Shown: positions 1 to 8,502 of the stretch, one piece after another
How the letters are laid out: each line of letters begins with the position of its first letter
Numbering within the stretch: the stretch's first letter is position 1
NCBI RefSeq assembly: GCF_025869345.1
Contig: NZ_JAOZVW010000083.1
Location: 1-42,680, forward strand
DNA: 42,680 nucleotides
Reading direction: 5' to 3'
DNA from: Sphingopyxis sp.
GTDB lineage: Bacteria; Pseudomonadota; Alphaproteobacteria; Sphingomonadales; Sphingomonadaceae
Notes under the pieces: generated by a model
What the model was told of the DNA's origin: nothing
Databases searched by the model: none
What the model saw: the letters and a program-made list of their open reading frames with translations, nothing else
Position numbers and translations under genes: made by a program

Positions 1-130
1 GACAATGATAATCCAGCCTTTCGAAGCCGAACTGCACCCGCGGCAAGGGCGAAGCGTCTTGATAAAATGGGGACCGCTGGTCTAATGCGCCGCGATTGTC
101 CGCCTGCGGCGGCTTATGACAGGACGGCAT

Positions 131-1075
131 GTGACAGCGAATAGTGGCGATTATCTGGCGGCGAACCGCGTGCGGATGGGGCGTCCCGGCGTCGCCGGGC
201 ACGGCCGCGACCGTTTCGGGCTGACCGGCACGTCGCAGGCGTTCGACCCGCGCACCGTCGCGATCCGCCCCGACCTCGCCGACATCGCGGTCGCCGGCAC
301 CCATTTCGCGCCGCACTATGCCGCGCCGATGATGATGAGCGGCGTGCTGCCCGCCGCGGCGATGCGCGCTTCGCCTTCGCTCGACGCCGAGCAGACGAGC
401 GAATTGCTGTTCGGCGAAGGCTTCGCGCTGCTCGACCTCACCGGCGGCTGGGCGTGGGGTTACAGCCTCGCCGACCATTATGTCGGCTATCTCGCCGCCG
501 AAGCGCTCGGCGCGCCGATCGCGCCGACGCACCGCGTCGCGATGATCGAGGCGATGCTCCATTCGGCGCCCGACGCCGCGAGCGGCGGTCCCGCCGTGCT
601 CCCGCGCGGCGCGCTCGTGATGGGCGAAGTTGAGGGCGAATGGCTCAAGACCGCGCACGGCTACCTCCCCCTCGCCGCGCTCGTCGAGGCGGGCCGCGCC
701 GAGGACGATCCCGCCGCGGTGGCCGAAAGCATGGCGGGAACGCCTTATCTGTGGGGCGGGCGCACCGCGAACGGCATCGACTGCTCGGGGCTCGTCCAAC
801 TCGCCTGGGCCGCGGCGGGCATCCGCCTGCCGCGCGACAGCGACCTTCAGCTTGGCGCGCTCGGCGCCGACAAGGACGTCGCCCCCGCCGGTCTTGCCCG
901 CGGCGATCTCGTCTTCTTCCCCGGTCATGTCGGCATCATGGCCGACCCGGCCACGCTCATCCACGCGAGCCGACGATGGATGGAGGTCAGGACCGAGCCG
1001 CTCGCCGACGTCGTCGCGCGCTTTGCGGAAGAAGGACATCAGCCGCCGGTGAGCGGCATGAAGAGATTGCGATAG
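131..1075 (+). CDS. NlpC/P60-family cell-wall hydrolase
   Basis: This is a putative peptidoglycan endopeptidase that cleaves within stem peptides. The C-terminal third carries the NlpC/P60 triad: the Cys in GIDCSGLVQLAW, the His in GHVGIM, and a third polar position near LIHASRR. The N-terminal two thirds look like SH3b-type wall-binding domains (for example the segment around LLDLTGGWAWGYSLADHYVGYL). No signal peptide is obvious, so export is unclear. I chose the GTG at 131 because AGGACGG at 120-126 is correctly spaced from it; the ATG at 116 is the alternative and has no clear Shine-Dalgarno. The gene ends 7 bases before argC, so the two are probably co-transcribed. The family call is firm; the biological role is inferred. 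Confidence 0.85.
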   Translation: MTANSGDYLAANRVRMGRPGVAGHGRDRFGLTGTSQAFDPRTVAIRPDLADIAVAGTHFAPHYAAPMMMSGVLPAAAMRASPSLDAEQTSELLFGEGFALLDLTGGWAWGYSLADHYVGYLAAEALGAPIAPTHRVAMIEAMLHSAPDAASGGPAVLPRGALVMGEVEGEWLKTAHGYLPLAALVEAGRAEDDPAAVAESMAGTPYLWGGRTANGIDCSGLVQLAWAAAGIRLPRDSDLQLGALGADKDVAPAGLARGDLVFFPGHVGIMADPATLIHASRRWMEVRTEPLADVVARFAEEGHQPPVSGMKRLR

Positions 1076-1082
1076 CATCATC

Positions 1083-2003
1083 ATGACACAGACGGTTTTC
1101 ATCGACGGCGCGGCGGGGACGACGGGCCTCGAAATCGCCGAGCGGCTGGCCGGCCGGACCGAATTTTCGCTGATCACGCTCGACGAGGCGCGCCGCAAGG
1201 ATGCCGCCGCGCGCGCCGAGGCGCTGAATGACGCCGATTTCGTCATCCTCTGCCTGCCAGACGCCGCGGCGGTCGAGGCGACGGCGATGATCGCGAACGA
1301 GCGGACGCGGGTGATCGACGCCTCGACCGCGCACCGCGTCGCGCCGGACTGGGCCTATGGCTTTCCCGAACTCAATGCGGGCCAGCGCGCGGCGATCGCG
1401 GCGGGGAAGCGGGTCAGCAATCCCGGCTGCTATCCGACCGGCTTCCTCGCGCTCGTCGCGCCGCTCGTCGCGGCGGGCATCGTAGCGCGCGATGCGCGGC
1501 TCAGCGTCAATGCCGTCTCGGGCTATTCGGGCGGCGGCAAGGAACTGATCGCGCGCTTCAAGGCCGACGCAGACATCGGCTTTCGCAGCTATGGCCTGAC
1601 CCTTGCGCACAAGCATGTGCCGGAGATGCGCGAGCACGCAGGCCTGGCACATCCGCCGATCTTCGCGCCCGCGGTCGTGCCCGTCTTTCGCGGGATGCTC
1701 GTCGAGGTGCCGCTCGCCTTCGATCACGCGGTCGCGGACGCGGCTTTCGAGGCTCTCGCGGCGCATTTCGAGGGATCGCCGCTGATCAGCGTCCGCCATG
1801 CGGGCGACGAAAGCGAGCTTCTGCTCCGCAAGAGCGACGCCGCGACCGACCGGATGGAGCTGATGCTCTATGCCGACCCGAGCGCCAGCCAGCTCCGCCT
1901 CGTCGCGCGGCTCGACAATCTGGGCAAGGGCGCGAGCGGCGCATGCGTCCAGAATCTCAACATCATGGCGGGATTGGCCGAGACGGCGGGCCTGCGGCTG
2001 TAA
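1083..2003 (+). CDS. argC: N-acetyl-gamma-glutamyl-phosphate reductase (type 2)
   Basis: This enzyme carries out NADPH-dependent reduction of N-acetylglutamyl phosphate to the semialdehyde in cytosolic arginine biosynthesis. The N-terminal nucleotide-binding loop is IDGAAGTTGLEIAERL. The catalytic Cys is at about residue 116 in SNPGCYPTG. The substrate-domain segment AVSGYSGGGKELI and the motif HKHVPEM follow. At 306 residues it fits the shorter type-2 ArgC found in many alphaproteobacteria rather than the roughly 340-residue type 1. It starts 7 bases after the NlpC/P60 gene. A palindromic repeat begins 9 bases beyond its stop. Confidence 0.95.
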   Translation: MTQTVFIDGAAGTTGLEIAERLAGRTEFSLITLDEARRKDAAARAEALNDADFVILCLPDAAAVEATAMIANERTRVIDASTAHRVAPDWAYGFPELNAGQRAAIAAGKRVSNPGCYPTGFLALVAPLVAAGIVARDARLSVNAVSGYSGGGKELIARFKADADIGFRSYGLTLAHKHVPEMREHAGLAHPPIFAPAVVPVFRGMLVEVPLAFDHAVADAAFEALAAHFEGSPLISVRHAGDESELLLRKSDAATDRMELMLYADPSASQLRLVARLDNLGKGASGACVQNLNIMAGLAETAGLRL

Positions 2004-2012
2004 GGCCCCTAT

Positions 2013-2088
2013 CGTCATTGCGAGCGAAGCGAAGCAATCCAGGGCGGTTTACGCCACTCTGGATTGCTTCGCTTCGCTCGCAATGACG
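2013..2088. repeat. Family-1 palindromic repeat, copy 1
   Basis: This 76-bp inverted repeat begins CGTCATTGCGAGCGAAGCG and ends with the reverse complement of that arm. Related copies lie at 3844, 9449, 13621 and 30095. This one sits between the convergent stops of argC (9 bases away) and the small minus-strand gene (13 bases away). It could work as a two-way terminator or as an mRNA 3' stabiliser. That role is inferred. Confidence 0.9.
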
Positions 2089-2101
2089 AAGGCCTTGGAA
2101 C

Positions 2102-2338
2102 TCAATGCACCGTGTCGAGCGCGGTTTCGATCGAGAGATAGGTGATCAGTCGCTCGATCTGCCGCCAGCGCGCGAAATAGAGATGATTGCCGAGCACGCG
2201 ATATTGTTCCGCGCGCGCCGCCGCCGCGAAACCGGCTTCCTCGCCATGCTCGCGGATCAGCATGTCGGCATCGTCGATCGCCGCGCGATCGGCAAGAAAG
2301 GGTGCTGGCAGTTGCATGACGTTCCCGGCCCGTTGCAT
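2102..2338 (-). CDS. Small protein of unknown function (about 78 aa)
   Basis: I do not recognise this family with certainty; similar short proteins occur in sphingomonads. It is charged and soluble, with no membrane segment. It is probably largely helical, with a central stretch DADMLIREHGEEAGFAAA followed by ARWRQIERLITYL. The start could be the ATG at 2336-2338 or an internal Met seven codons later (MQLPAPFLADR). It is convergent with argC, and a palindromic repeat separates the two stops. The amino-acid composition is more balanced than in the overlapping plus-strand frame, so I prefer this strand. Confidence 0.6.
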   Translation of the reverse strand: MQRAGNVMQLPAPFLADRAAIDDADMLIREHGEEAGFAAAARAEQYRVLGNHLYFARWRQIERLITYLSIETALDTVH

Positions 2339-2489
2339 CGGCGCCCCTTCTAACCCGCACGCCTGACCAGCCCGTTCCCGACCGTGATGAACATCGGGGT
2401 AAGGTTAATGCCGGCGATGCGGGAGTTAACCAACATCCCGCGCCAATCGCCCCTTTGCCGCCGCCGCATCGCGGTGTAAGACCGGCGTC

Positions 2490-3830
2490 ATGCGCAAAAT
2501 CCTGAAAATTGCCGGCCTCGTCCTCATCCTTCTGATCGTGGCAGCCGCCGCCGCTTATTATTGGCTGTCGCGGCCCGACGTCGCGCGCTTTTCGACCGCC
2601 GAACTCAGCGGCCGCGTGCCGGTGATGGCGGCGCAGCGCGGTCAGACCATCCCGACGGTGAACGTGCCCGAGGCGACAAGCTGGCCCGCCGGCCAGGCCC
2701 CGCACGCCGCCGAAGGACTGGCGGTCACGCGCTTTGCCGAGGGGCTCGATCACCCGCGCTCGATCTTCGTGCTGCCCAACGGCGACGTGCTGGTCGCCGA
2801 GGCAGAGAGCCCGCCGCGCGACACCTCGGGGATCGAGAACAAGATCATGGGCCGCCTGATGAGCAAGGCGGGCGCCGGCGGCAAGTCGGCGAACCGCATC
2901 ACCCTGCTCCGCGACGCCGACGGCGACGGCAAGGCCGAGGTGAAGACCGCCTATATCACCGGCCTCAACTCGCCCTATGGCATGGCGCTGATCGGCAAGA
3001 CGCTCTACGTCGCGAACACCGACGCCATCCTCGCCTTCCCCTATGTTGAGGGCGAGACGGTGATGAGCGGCAAGCCCAAGAAGATCGCCGACCTGCCCGC
3101 CAAGGGCACCAACCGCCACTGGACCAAGAGCCTCGTCGCGGCGCCCAACGGCTGGCTCTATGTCGGCGTCGGCGCCGATTCCAACATCGGCGAAAAGGGC
3201 ATGGGCAACGAAACCCGCCGCGCCAGCGTGCTCGAGGTGCGGCCCGAGAACGGCTATGTGCGCACCTATGCCGCGGGCATCCGCAATCCGGTCGGGCTCG
3301 CTTATTATCCCGGCAGCGACCGGCTGTGGGCGGTCGTCAACGAGCGCGACATGCTCGGCAGCGACGTGGTGCCCGACTATATGACCACCGTCGATGAAGG
3401 CGATTTCTTCGGCTGGCCGTGGTATTATTGGGGCGGCTTCGTCGACCCGCGCGTTCCGCCCGAGGAAGAGGATCGCCGCCAATATGTGAAGCGCCCGGAG
3501 TATGCGCTCGGTGCCCATGTCGCGCCGCTCGGCTTCACCTTCACCGAAAAGTTGGCGCTGGGTGAGCGCTGGGCGAACGGCGCGCTGATCGCGCGGCACG
3601 GATCGTGGAACCGCGAGCCGGTGGCGGGCTATGACGTGATCTTCGTCAAGTTCGGCGCGAACGGCAAGCCGGTCGACGCGCTGCCCGTCCCCTTCCTCGA
3701 CCAGTTCCTCGCCAAGGACGGCAAGACGACCCGCGGCCGTCCCGCCGACGTCAAGGTCGCGAAGGACGGCAGCGCGCTGGTCGCCGACGATACGGGGAAT
3801 GTGATCTGGCGGGTGGCGAAGGCGGGATAA
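2490..3830 (+). CDS. Membrane-anchored glucose/sorbosone dehydrogenase-like protein
   Basis: This is a PQQ-dependent-type beta-propeller sugar dehydrogenase of the L-sorbosone dehydrogenase family. An N-terminal hydrophobic helix (about residues 5-26, KILKIAGLVLILLIVAAAAA) would anchor or export it to the periplasm. The propeller begins near VTRFAEGLDHPRSIFVLPNGDVLV. Typical segments follow: YGMALIGKTLYVANTD, NRHWTKSLVAAPNGWLYVGV, GIRNPVGLAYYPGSDRLWAV, RHGSWNREPVAGYDV and GRPADVKVAKDGSALVADD. The length of 446 aa is normal for the group. The substrate and true cofactor dependence cannot be read from sequence. It is monocistronic, and its stop faces that of dnaN across a palindromic repeat. 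Confidence 0.88.
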   Translation: MRKILKIAGLVLILLIVAAAAAYYWLSRPDVARFSTAELSGRVPVMAAQRGQTIPTVNVPEATSWPAGQAPHAAEGLAVTRFAEGLDHPRSIFVLPNGDVLVAEAESPPRDTSGIENKIMGRLMSKAGAGGKSANRITLLRDADGDGKAEVKTAYITGLNSPYGMALIGKTLYVANTDAILAFPYVEGETVMSGKPKKIADLPAKGTNRHWTKSLVAAPNGWLYVGVGADSNIGEKGMGNETRRASVLEVRPENGYVRTYAAGIRNPVGLAYYPGSDRLWAVVNERDMLGSDVVPDYMTTVDEGDFFGWPWYYWGGFVDPRVPPEEEDRRQYVKRPEYALGAHVAPLGFTFTEKLALGERWANGALIARHGSWNREPVAGYDVIFVKFGANGKPVDALPVPFLDQFLAKDGKTTRGRPADVKVAKDGSALVADDTGNVIWRVAKAG

Positions 3831-3843
3831 CGCCAAGACACCT

Positions 3844-3920
3844 CGTCATTGCGAGCGAAGCGAAGCAATCCAGAGTAGGCGTAAACCGCTCTGGATTGCG
3901 TCGCTTCGCTCGCAATGACG
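3844..3920. repeat. Family-1 palindromic repeat, copy 2
   Basis: This 77-bp inverted repeat is nearly identical to the copy at 2013-2088, including the unequal centre (AGTAGGCGTAAACCGCTC here). It lies 13 bases beyond the dehydrogenase stop and 16 bases beyond the dnaN stop, between convergent genes. Confidence 0.9.
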
Positions 3921-3936
3921 GATAGCTTGCGCGGGT

Positions 3937-5052
3937 CTAGACCCGCATCGGCATCAGCACATAGAGCGCCGGGCTCTTCTCGCTCTCGCGGATCAGCGTC
4001 GGGGCATTGGCGTCGGCGAGGTGCAGCTCGACGCTGTCGCCGTCGACCTGGCCTAAAATGTCGCTGAGATAACGCGCGTTGAAGCCGATCTCCATCGCGT
4101 CGCTGTCATAACCCGCGGCGAGCTCCTCGGCCGCGGTGCCGTTTTCGGGGCTGGTCACGCTCAGCGTGATGCGGTCCTTGTCCAGCCCGACCTTGACCGC
4201 GCGGGTCTTTTCGCTGGCGATGGTGGAGACGCGATCGACGCCCTGGAACAGGCTCTTCGGATCGACCTTGAGCAGCTTGTCGTTCGCGGTCGGGATGACG
4301 CGGCTGTAATCGGGGAAAGTGCCGTCGATCAGCTTCGAGGTCAGCACGGCGTTGCCGAGCTGGAAGCGGATCTTCGACGCCGACAGGCTGATCTCGACAT
4401 TGCCCTCGGCCTCGTCGAGCAGCTTGCGAATCTCGCCGACGCATTTGCGCGGGACGATGACGTCGGGCATCCCGGTGGCGCCGTCGGGGCGCGTCACCGT
4501 GTAGCGCGCGAGGCGGTGGCCATCGGTCGCCGCGGCCTTCAGCACCGGCCCCGTCGCATCCTCGGCGACGTGGAAGAAGATGCCGTTCAGATAATAGCGC
4601 GTTTCCTCGGTCGAGATGGCGAAGCGCGTCTTGTCGATGATCTGGATAAGTTCGGCCGCGGGCAGCTCGAAGCTGGTCGGCAGGTCACCCTCGGCGATCA
4701 CCGGGAAATCGTCGCGCGGCAGCGTCGGCAGGTTGAAGTTCGAACGGCCGGCCTTGACCTGCATCTTGCCCTCGGCGGCGGCAAGGCTGACCTCGGCGCC
4801 CTCGGGCAGCTTGCGCGCGATCTCGAACAGGGTGTGCGCCGACACCGTTGTCGTGCCGGGGGTCTCGACCTTCGCGGCGATCGTCTCGACGACCTGGAGG
4901 TCGAGGTCGGTCGCCATCAATTTGAGCTGGCCCGTCGCATCGGCTTCGATCAGGACGTTCGACAGGATGGGGATGGTATTGCGCCGTTCGACCACCGACT
5001 GGACGTGGCCGAGGCTCTTCAGAAGCACTGCGCGTTCGATCGTCGCTTTCAT
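3937..5052 (-). CDS. dnaN: DNA polymerase III beta sliding clamp
   Basis: DnaN is the ring-shaped dimeric processivity clamp that tethers Pol III and other clamp-binding proteins to DNA. The three repeated clamp domains are readable: an N-terminal part with LGHVQSVVERRNTIPILSNV, a middle part with RFAISTEETRYYLNGIFF and TDGHRLA, and a C-terminal part with AEELAAGYDSDAMEIGFNARYL. The protein ends in the canonical LYVLMPMRV. The length of 371 aa is normal. No dnaA or recF is adjacent, so the classic dnaA-dnaN order is not kept here, which is common in alphaproteobacteria. The upstream gap to 5328 contains a palindromic repeat. Confidence 0.98.
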   Translation of the reverse strand: MKATIERAVLLKSLGHVQSVVERRNTIPILSNVLIEADATGQLKLMATDLDLQVVETIAAKVETPGTTTVSAHTLFEIARKLPEGAEVSLAAAEGKMQVKAGRSNFNLPTLPRDDFPVIAEGDLPTSFELPAAELIQIIDKTRFAISTEETRYYLNGIFFHVAEDATGPVLKAAATDGHRLARYTVTRPDGATGMPDVIVPRKCVGEIRKLLDEAEGNVEISLSASKIRFQLGNAVLTSKLIDGTFPDYSRVIPTANDKLLKVDPKSLFQGVDRVSTIASEKTRAVKVGLDKDRITLSVTSPENGTAAEELAAGYDSDAMEIGFNARYLSDILGQVDGDSVELHLADANAPTLIRESEKSPALYVLMPMRV

Positions 5053-5232
5053 TCTAATCCGCCATCCTCAGTATCTTGCGGGAAAAGTCCCTGAAGGCCG
5101 ACATCGCAGGCGCGGCGGCGCCCCGATTCCCTGCCCCCGTAAAAATGTCCACCTTCCTTAACGAACGCATCGCGCCGCGCAAGCGATGTATGGGGCAGAA
5201 CGGCTTTACCCGAGGCCTCCTTCCCCTTCATT

Positions 5233-5312
5233 GTCATGCTGAACTTGTTTCAGCATCCATGGTCTGCCATTTCGGCCTTGGGCCATGGACCCTGAAACAA
5301 GTTCAGGGTGAC
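5233..5312. repeat. Palindromic repeat, GTCATGCTGAACTTG type
   Basis: This inverted repeat has arms GTCATGCTGAACTTGTTTCA and the matching CTGAAACAAGTTCAGGGTGA, plus an inner pair around CATGG. It is the only copy of this family in the window. It sits in the divergent gap between dnaN and the IalB-like gene. Its right end is followed directly by GGAGAAAAGAG, the likely Shine-Dalgarno of the IalB-like gene. Confidence 0.85.
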
Positions 5313-5328
5313 GGAGAAAAGAGACGTC

Positions 5329-5853
5329 ATGCCGGTTGGAAAAGTTGAGCGCGCCGGATGGGCCACGACGGCATTTTTCATCCTGACCTTCGGCATTCCG
5401 ATGTTCGCCCTCGCCGCCGCGCCGGCCGCGCTCGGCATCTTCGACGGCTGGGGGGCGTTTCGCGATCCCGGCACCCCGCGCTGCTACGCCATCGCCGCGC
5501 CCGCCGCGACGATCGGCAAGCCGCAGGTCAAGGCCTATGCCAGCGTCGGATATTGGCCCAAATCCCGCATTCGCGGGCAATTCTACGTCCGCCTGTCGAA
5601 GCAGCGCGGCGCGGGGCGCGAGCTGCGCCTGACGGTCGGCAGCCGCCGCTTCATCCTGACCGGCAACGGCGTCCACGGCTGGGCGAGCGACGCGCGGATG
5701 GACGCGGCGATCATCGCCGCCATGCGATCGGCACCGAGCATGAGCGTCGAAAGCGCGACCGCGACGGGCGGCGCGATCGCCGATACCTATCGCCTGCGCG
5801 GCGCCGCGACCGCGATCGACGCGGCGGCGCTGGGGTGCGCCAGCTTTCGTTGA
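5329..5853 (+). CDS. IalB-like exported or membrane-anchored protein
   Basis: This resembles the invasion-associated locus B (IalB) family of small periplasmic proteins. A hydrophobic N-terminal segment (about residues 12-36, AFFILTFGIPMFALAAAPAA) looks like a signal peptide or anchor. The mature part has the typical pattern RDPGTPRCYAIAAP, ASVGYWPKSRIRGQFYVRLS, and a C-terminal DTYRLRGAATAIDAAALGC. I chose the ATG at 5329 over the GTG at 5308 because GGAG at 5313-5316 precedes it and 5308 lies inside a repeat. The name reflects homology only; nothing here points to a virulence role. Confidence 0.65.
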   Translation: MPVGKVERAGWATTAFFILTFGIPMFALAAAPAALGIFDGWGAFRDPGTPRCYAIAAPAATIGKPQVKAYASVGYWPKSRIRGQFYVRLSKQRGAGRELRLTVGSRRFILTGNGVHGWASDARMDAAIIAAMRSAPSMSVESATATGGAIADTYRLRGAATAIDAAALGCASFR

Positions 5854-5880
5854 GGGCGTTAGGAAAAGCGGCCGCACCGC

Positions 5881-6762
5881 CTACGCACGCGCCAGCCGCG
5901 TCAGCGCGCCCGCCAGAAAATCGAGGACGATGCGCACCCGCGGCACGTGACGAAGCCGCTCGTGGGTGAGCAGCCACAGGCCCGTCGTATCGTCGGCCTT
6001 GGGCGGGATGCAGCGGATGAGGTCGGGTTCGTGGTCGGCGAGAAAGGCCGGCAGGATGGTGAGCCCCATCCCCGAGCGCACCCCGGCGAGCAGGCCCGCC
6101 GCCGAATCATATTGCATGACCACCGATTCCTCGAGCCGATATTGCCGGAGCCACGCGCGGTAGGGCTCCCAAACCGATCCGCCGCCGCCGATGAAGGGAT
6201 GGGTCGCCAGTTCCTCGCGGCTGTGCGGGATGCCGTGGCGGTCGGCATAATCGCGGCTGCAATAAAGCGTCCAGCCGTTGTCGGCGATGCGCCGCCCGAC
6301 GAGGCCCGCGCCCGCGGGCTGCTTGCTGCTGCGGATCGCGATGTCGGCGGCGCCCGCGGCGAGATCGCGCGGCTCGTCCGACGTGTCGAGGTGGATATGG
6401 ATTTCGGGATGCGCCGCGCGCAGATCGCGCAGGATCGGCGGCAGGACGGTGATCGCGAAAATCTCCATCACCGTGACGCTGACCGCACCGCCCGCATCGC
6501 GTGAGCGAGCGCCCGCAGCTTCGTCGAAGCGATCGGCAGCGTCGCGAACCGCCAGCGCGTTCGCCAGCATCGCCTCGCCCACCGGGGTCAGCGCATAGCC
6601 CGCCTGGCGGCGTTCGAAGAGGGTAAGGCCCATCGCCGCCTCCAGCGCCGCGATCCGCCGGGCGACCGTCGTCTGGCTGACGCGCAGCGCGCGTGCCGCC
6701 GCGAGCGTGCTGCCGCTCTCCGCGACGCCAAGGAAATAGCGAAGGTCGTTCCAGTCGAACAT
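5881..6762 (-). CDS. LysR-family transcriptional regulator
   Basis: This is a DNA-binding regulator with an N-terminal winged helix-turn-helix (about residues 4-62, RYFLGVAESGSTLAAARALRV then TTVARRIAALEAAMGLTLFER) and a periplasmic-binding-protein-like effector domain (about 90-290). At 293 aa it is full length for the family. It faces an UrcA-family gene, and the gap holds a near-perfect 18-bp palindrome at 6796-6813 that suits autoregulation. The effector and targets are unknown. Confidence 0.93.
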   Translation of the reverse strand: MFDWNDLRYFLGVAESGSTLAAARALRVSQTTVARRIAALEAAMGLTLFERRQAGYALTPVGEAMLANALAVRDAADRFDEAAGARSRDAGGAVSVTVMEIFAITVLPPILRDLRAAHPEIHIHLDTSDEPRDLAAGAADIAIRSSKQPAGAGLVGRRIADNGWTLYCSRDYADRHGIPHSREELATHPFIGGGGSVWEPYRAWLRQYRLEESVVMQYDSAAGLLAGVRSGMGLTILPAFLADHEPDLIRCIPPKADDTTGLWLLTHERLRHVPRVRIVLDFLAGALTRLARA

Positions 6763-6795
6763 GATGTCTTGTGCGCGATACGCGCGATGGGCGCA

Positions 6796-6813
6796 TTCTG
6801 CAATTTTGCAGAA
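6796..6813. promoter_or_regulatory. Candidate LysR operator
   Basis: The sequence TTCTGCAATTTTGCAGAA has perfect 8-bp arms around TT. It is centred about 42 bases upstream of the LysR start in the divergent gap. LysR proteins usually bind such T-N11-A-type dyads next to their own gene, so assigning this site to the neighbour is inference. Confidence 0.55.
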
Positions 6814-6913
6814 CAGCCGCGCAACATCGTTGCTCCCGCCGCTGGGGGCCGGGGATTATCTCTCGTTTTACCGGCTTCCTCCCCTCCTTATCAGCCGGCC
6901 GATGGAGACAAAG

Positions 6914-7240
6914 ATGAGCAAGATTCTGATCCTCGCCGCTCTCGCCGCTGCTTCGCTGGCGCAGCCCGCTTTCGCCCAATCCGCCGCGCCGCGAACGGCG
7001 ACGGTGGCGCACGCCGACCTCGACCTGAGCACCGCAAAGGGCGTCAAGACGCTCGACCGCCGCATCTGGCGCGCCGTCGTCGCTGTGTGCGGCACCGCGC
7101 CCGACTATGACCTCAAGGGCAAGAACGACGTCCGCGCCTGCCAGCGCGAGACGCGCCTCCTCGCGTCGGCCGAGGCCGAACAGGTGGTCGCCGACGCGGC
7201 GCGGGCCCAGCCAATCCGCATCACGACCCGCGCGAAATAG
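6914..7240 (+). CDS. UrcA-family exported protein
   Basis: This is a small periplasmic protein of unknown function in the UrcA family. It has a cleavable signal peptide (KILILAALAAASLAQPAFA, then QS). The mature part shows the family pattern VAHADLDLSTAKGVKTLDRR followed by two Cys residues (VAVCGTAP and VRACQRET) that could form a disulfide. The ATG at 6914 is preferred over the one at 6902 because GGAG at 6905-6908 precedes it and it gives a standard signal peptide. It is transcribed away from the LysR gene. Confidence 0.8.
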   Translation: MSKILILAALAAASLAQPAFAQSAAPRTATVAHADLDLSTAKGVKTLDRRIWRAVVAVCGTAPDYDLKGKNDVRACQRETRLLASAEAEQVVADAARAQPIRITTRAK

Positions 7241-7252
7241 CGCCGCCGCCCG

Positions 7253-7969
7253 TCACCAGACGCCGGGCAGCAATCGCCAGCGAGTGCGCGCGGCATAGGC
7301 GGAGTAACCCGGCAGTTCGCGCTGCAGCAGCCGGTCTTCCCACGCGGTGCGCAGGACGAGGACGGCGCTCGCCACGAAGGCGGGGAGCGCCGCCCACAGG
7401 CTGCCGAGCGCGAAGGCCATGCCGAAGAAGAGCAGGATCGCGGCGGAATAGCCGGGGTGGCGGACGGCGCGATAAGGTCCGCTGTCGATCACCCGCTGGT
7501 GCCGTTCGGACTGGATGCGCACGCCGGGCTCGAAGAAGGGATTGACCGCCTGCGCCCAGGCGGTGACGGCAATGCCCGCGAGCAGCGCCGCATAGCCCGC
7601 GACGATGAGCCAGAGCGGCGCGAGCGACCAATGATAGCGCCCCGCATCGAAGGCCGCGACCGGCAGGATCGCGATCATCGCGGGCAGGATGACCGCGAGC
7701 AGCGCCTTGTCCCAGCCCTTCGTCCCCGGCTGAAAGCGGCTGCGCGCACGATAGATCACCGGATTGACGCGCGCGAGGATGACCCCCGACACGCCGAAGC
7801 CGATCACGACGACGGCGACGAAGACCCAGCCCGGCCGCCAGCCCAGCGATCCCGCGGGCCAGAAGATCAGCAGCAGCAACGAGAGCGGCAGCGTGACGGC
7901 ATAGACGATCGCCTTCGCCGGCGACATCGCAGGCGGCTCTCGGGGAGGCGGTTCCTGGGGCGCATCCAT
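7253..7969 (-). CDS. Isoprenylcysteine carboxyl methyltransferase-like membrane protein
   Basis: This is an integral membrane methyltransferase-like protein (ICMT/phospholipid methyltransferase fold) with about five hydrophobic segments. The C-terminal cofactor motif is readable: VIDSGPYRAVRHPGYSAAIL, then LRTAWEDRLLQRELPGYSAYA. The protein substrate is unlikely to be a prenylcysteine in a bacterium, and the real acceptor is unknown. The start at 7969 follows a good Shine-Dalgarno (GAAGGAG on the minus strand); a longer frame extends upstream into the HxlR gene. It lies 13 bases downstream of the HxlR gene on the same strand, so the two probably form an operon. Confidence 0.82.
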   Translation of the reverse strand: MDAPQEPPPREPPAMSPAKAIVYAVTLPLSLLLLIFWPAGSLGWRPGWVFVAVVVIGFGVSGVILARVNPVIYRARSRFQPGTKGWDKALLAVILPAMIAILPVAAFDAGRYHWSLAPLWLIVAGYAALLAGIAVTAWAQAVNPFFEPGVRIQSERHQRVIDSGPYRAVRHPGYSAAILLFFGMAFALGSLWAALPAFVASAVLVLRTAWEDRLLQRELPGYSAYAARTRWRLLPGVW

Positions 7970-7982
7970 CGTCCGGTCTCCT

Positions 7983-8375
7983 TCATTCGCGCGTGTCGAA
8001 GGCGGTTCGCGACGCCTCGACCCGGTCGAGATTCGCCTCGGCCCAGAGCCAGACGCCGCAAAAGGCCTCACCCAGGCTCTGGCCGAGCCCGGTCAAGCTA
8101 TATTCGACCTTGGGCGGCACGACCGGATGCACCTTGCGATCGACAAGGCCGTCGCGCTCCATCGCGCGGAGCGTCTGGGTCAGCATCTTCTGGCTGATAC
8201 CGGGGACTAGCTGCGACAGGCGCGTGAAGCGGCAGGTGCCATGCTCCTCGAGCGCCTCGAGCAGCAGCATCGTCCATTTGTCGGCGACTCGGCCGATCAG
8301 CTCGTTGACGAGCGTTTCGACGCGCGGGTCGAGCGCTTCATAGGCGGCGGGCGCAATTTTTTCGACACTGGGCAT
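7983..8375 (-). CDS. HxlR-family transcriptional regulator
   Basis: This is a one-domain winged-helix regulator of 130 aa. The core is VADKWTMLLLEALEEHGTCRFTRLSQLVPGISQKMLTQTL (written here as the span of about residues 31-70), followed by the wing RDGLVDRKVHPVVPPKVEYSLT. Many HxlR proteins sense reactive species through an N-terminal Cys. Here the Cys residues are instead in HGTC and AFCGVW, so the redox mechanism is uncertain. It faces an SDR gene, the usual target arrangement, with a candidate operator at 8411-8426. Confidence 0.92.
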   Translation of the reverse strand: MPSVEKIAPAAYEALDPRVETLVNELIGRVADKWTMLLLEALEEHGTCRFTRLSQLVPGISQKMLTQTLRAMERDGLVDRKVHPVVPPKVEYSLTGLGQSLGEAFCGVWLWAEANLDRVEASRTAFDTRE

Positions 8376-8410
8376 CGCGGAAAATCCAAATCTCTCTTTC
8401 GGGTAACTAT

Positions 8411-8426
8411 GGCACTTTCTGGTGCC
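8411..8426. promoter_or_regulatory. Candidate HxlR operator
   Basis: GGCAC at 8411-8415 and GTGCC at 8422-8426 form a dyad, flanked by ACTA on the left and TACT on the right. It lies about 36 bases upstream of the HxlR start, in the gap facing the SDR gene. Location and symmetry suit autoregulation; binding is inferred. Confidence 0.45.
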
Positions 8427-8502
8427 TACTTTCCTTTGGAGAGTATGGGATTAATTGGGGGATGTCGAGAACGGGAAACGGCTAAACGACCAATTGCCCC
8501 AA

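Noticed and set aside
2..85. Open frame ending in TAA at 83-85, possibly the 3' end of a gene entering from the left
   Set aside because: Only about 27 codons are visible and the peptide (ending IKWGPLV) matches no family I know, so it could be chance.
2049..3836. Long minus-strand frame of 595 codons over the dehydrogenase gene
   Set aside because: It is the antisense shadow of the plus-strand gene; its composition (Arg, His, Ala, Asp rich) and lack of any motif are typical of high-GC shadows.
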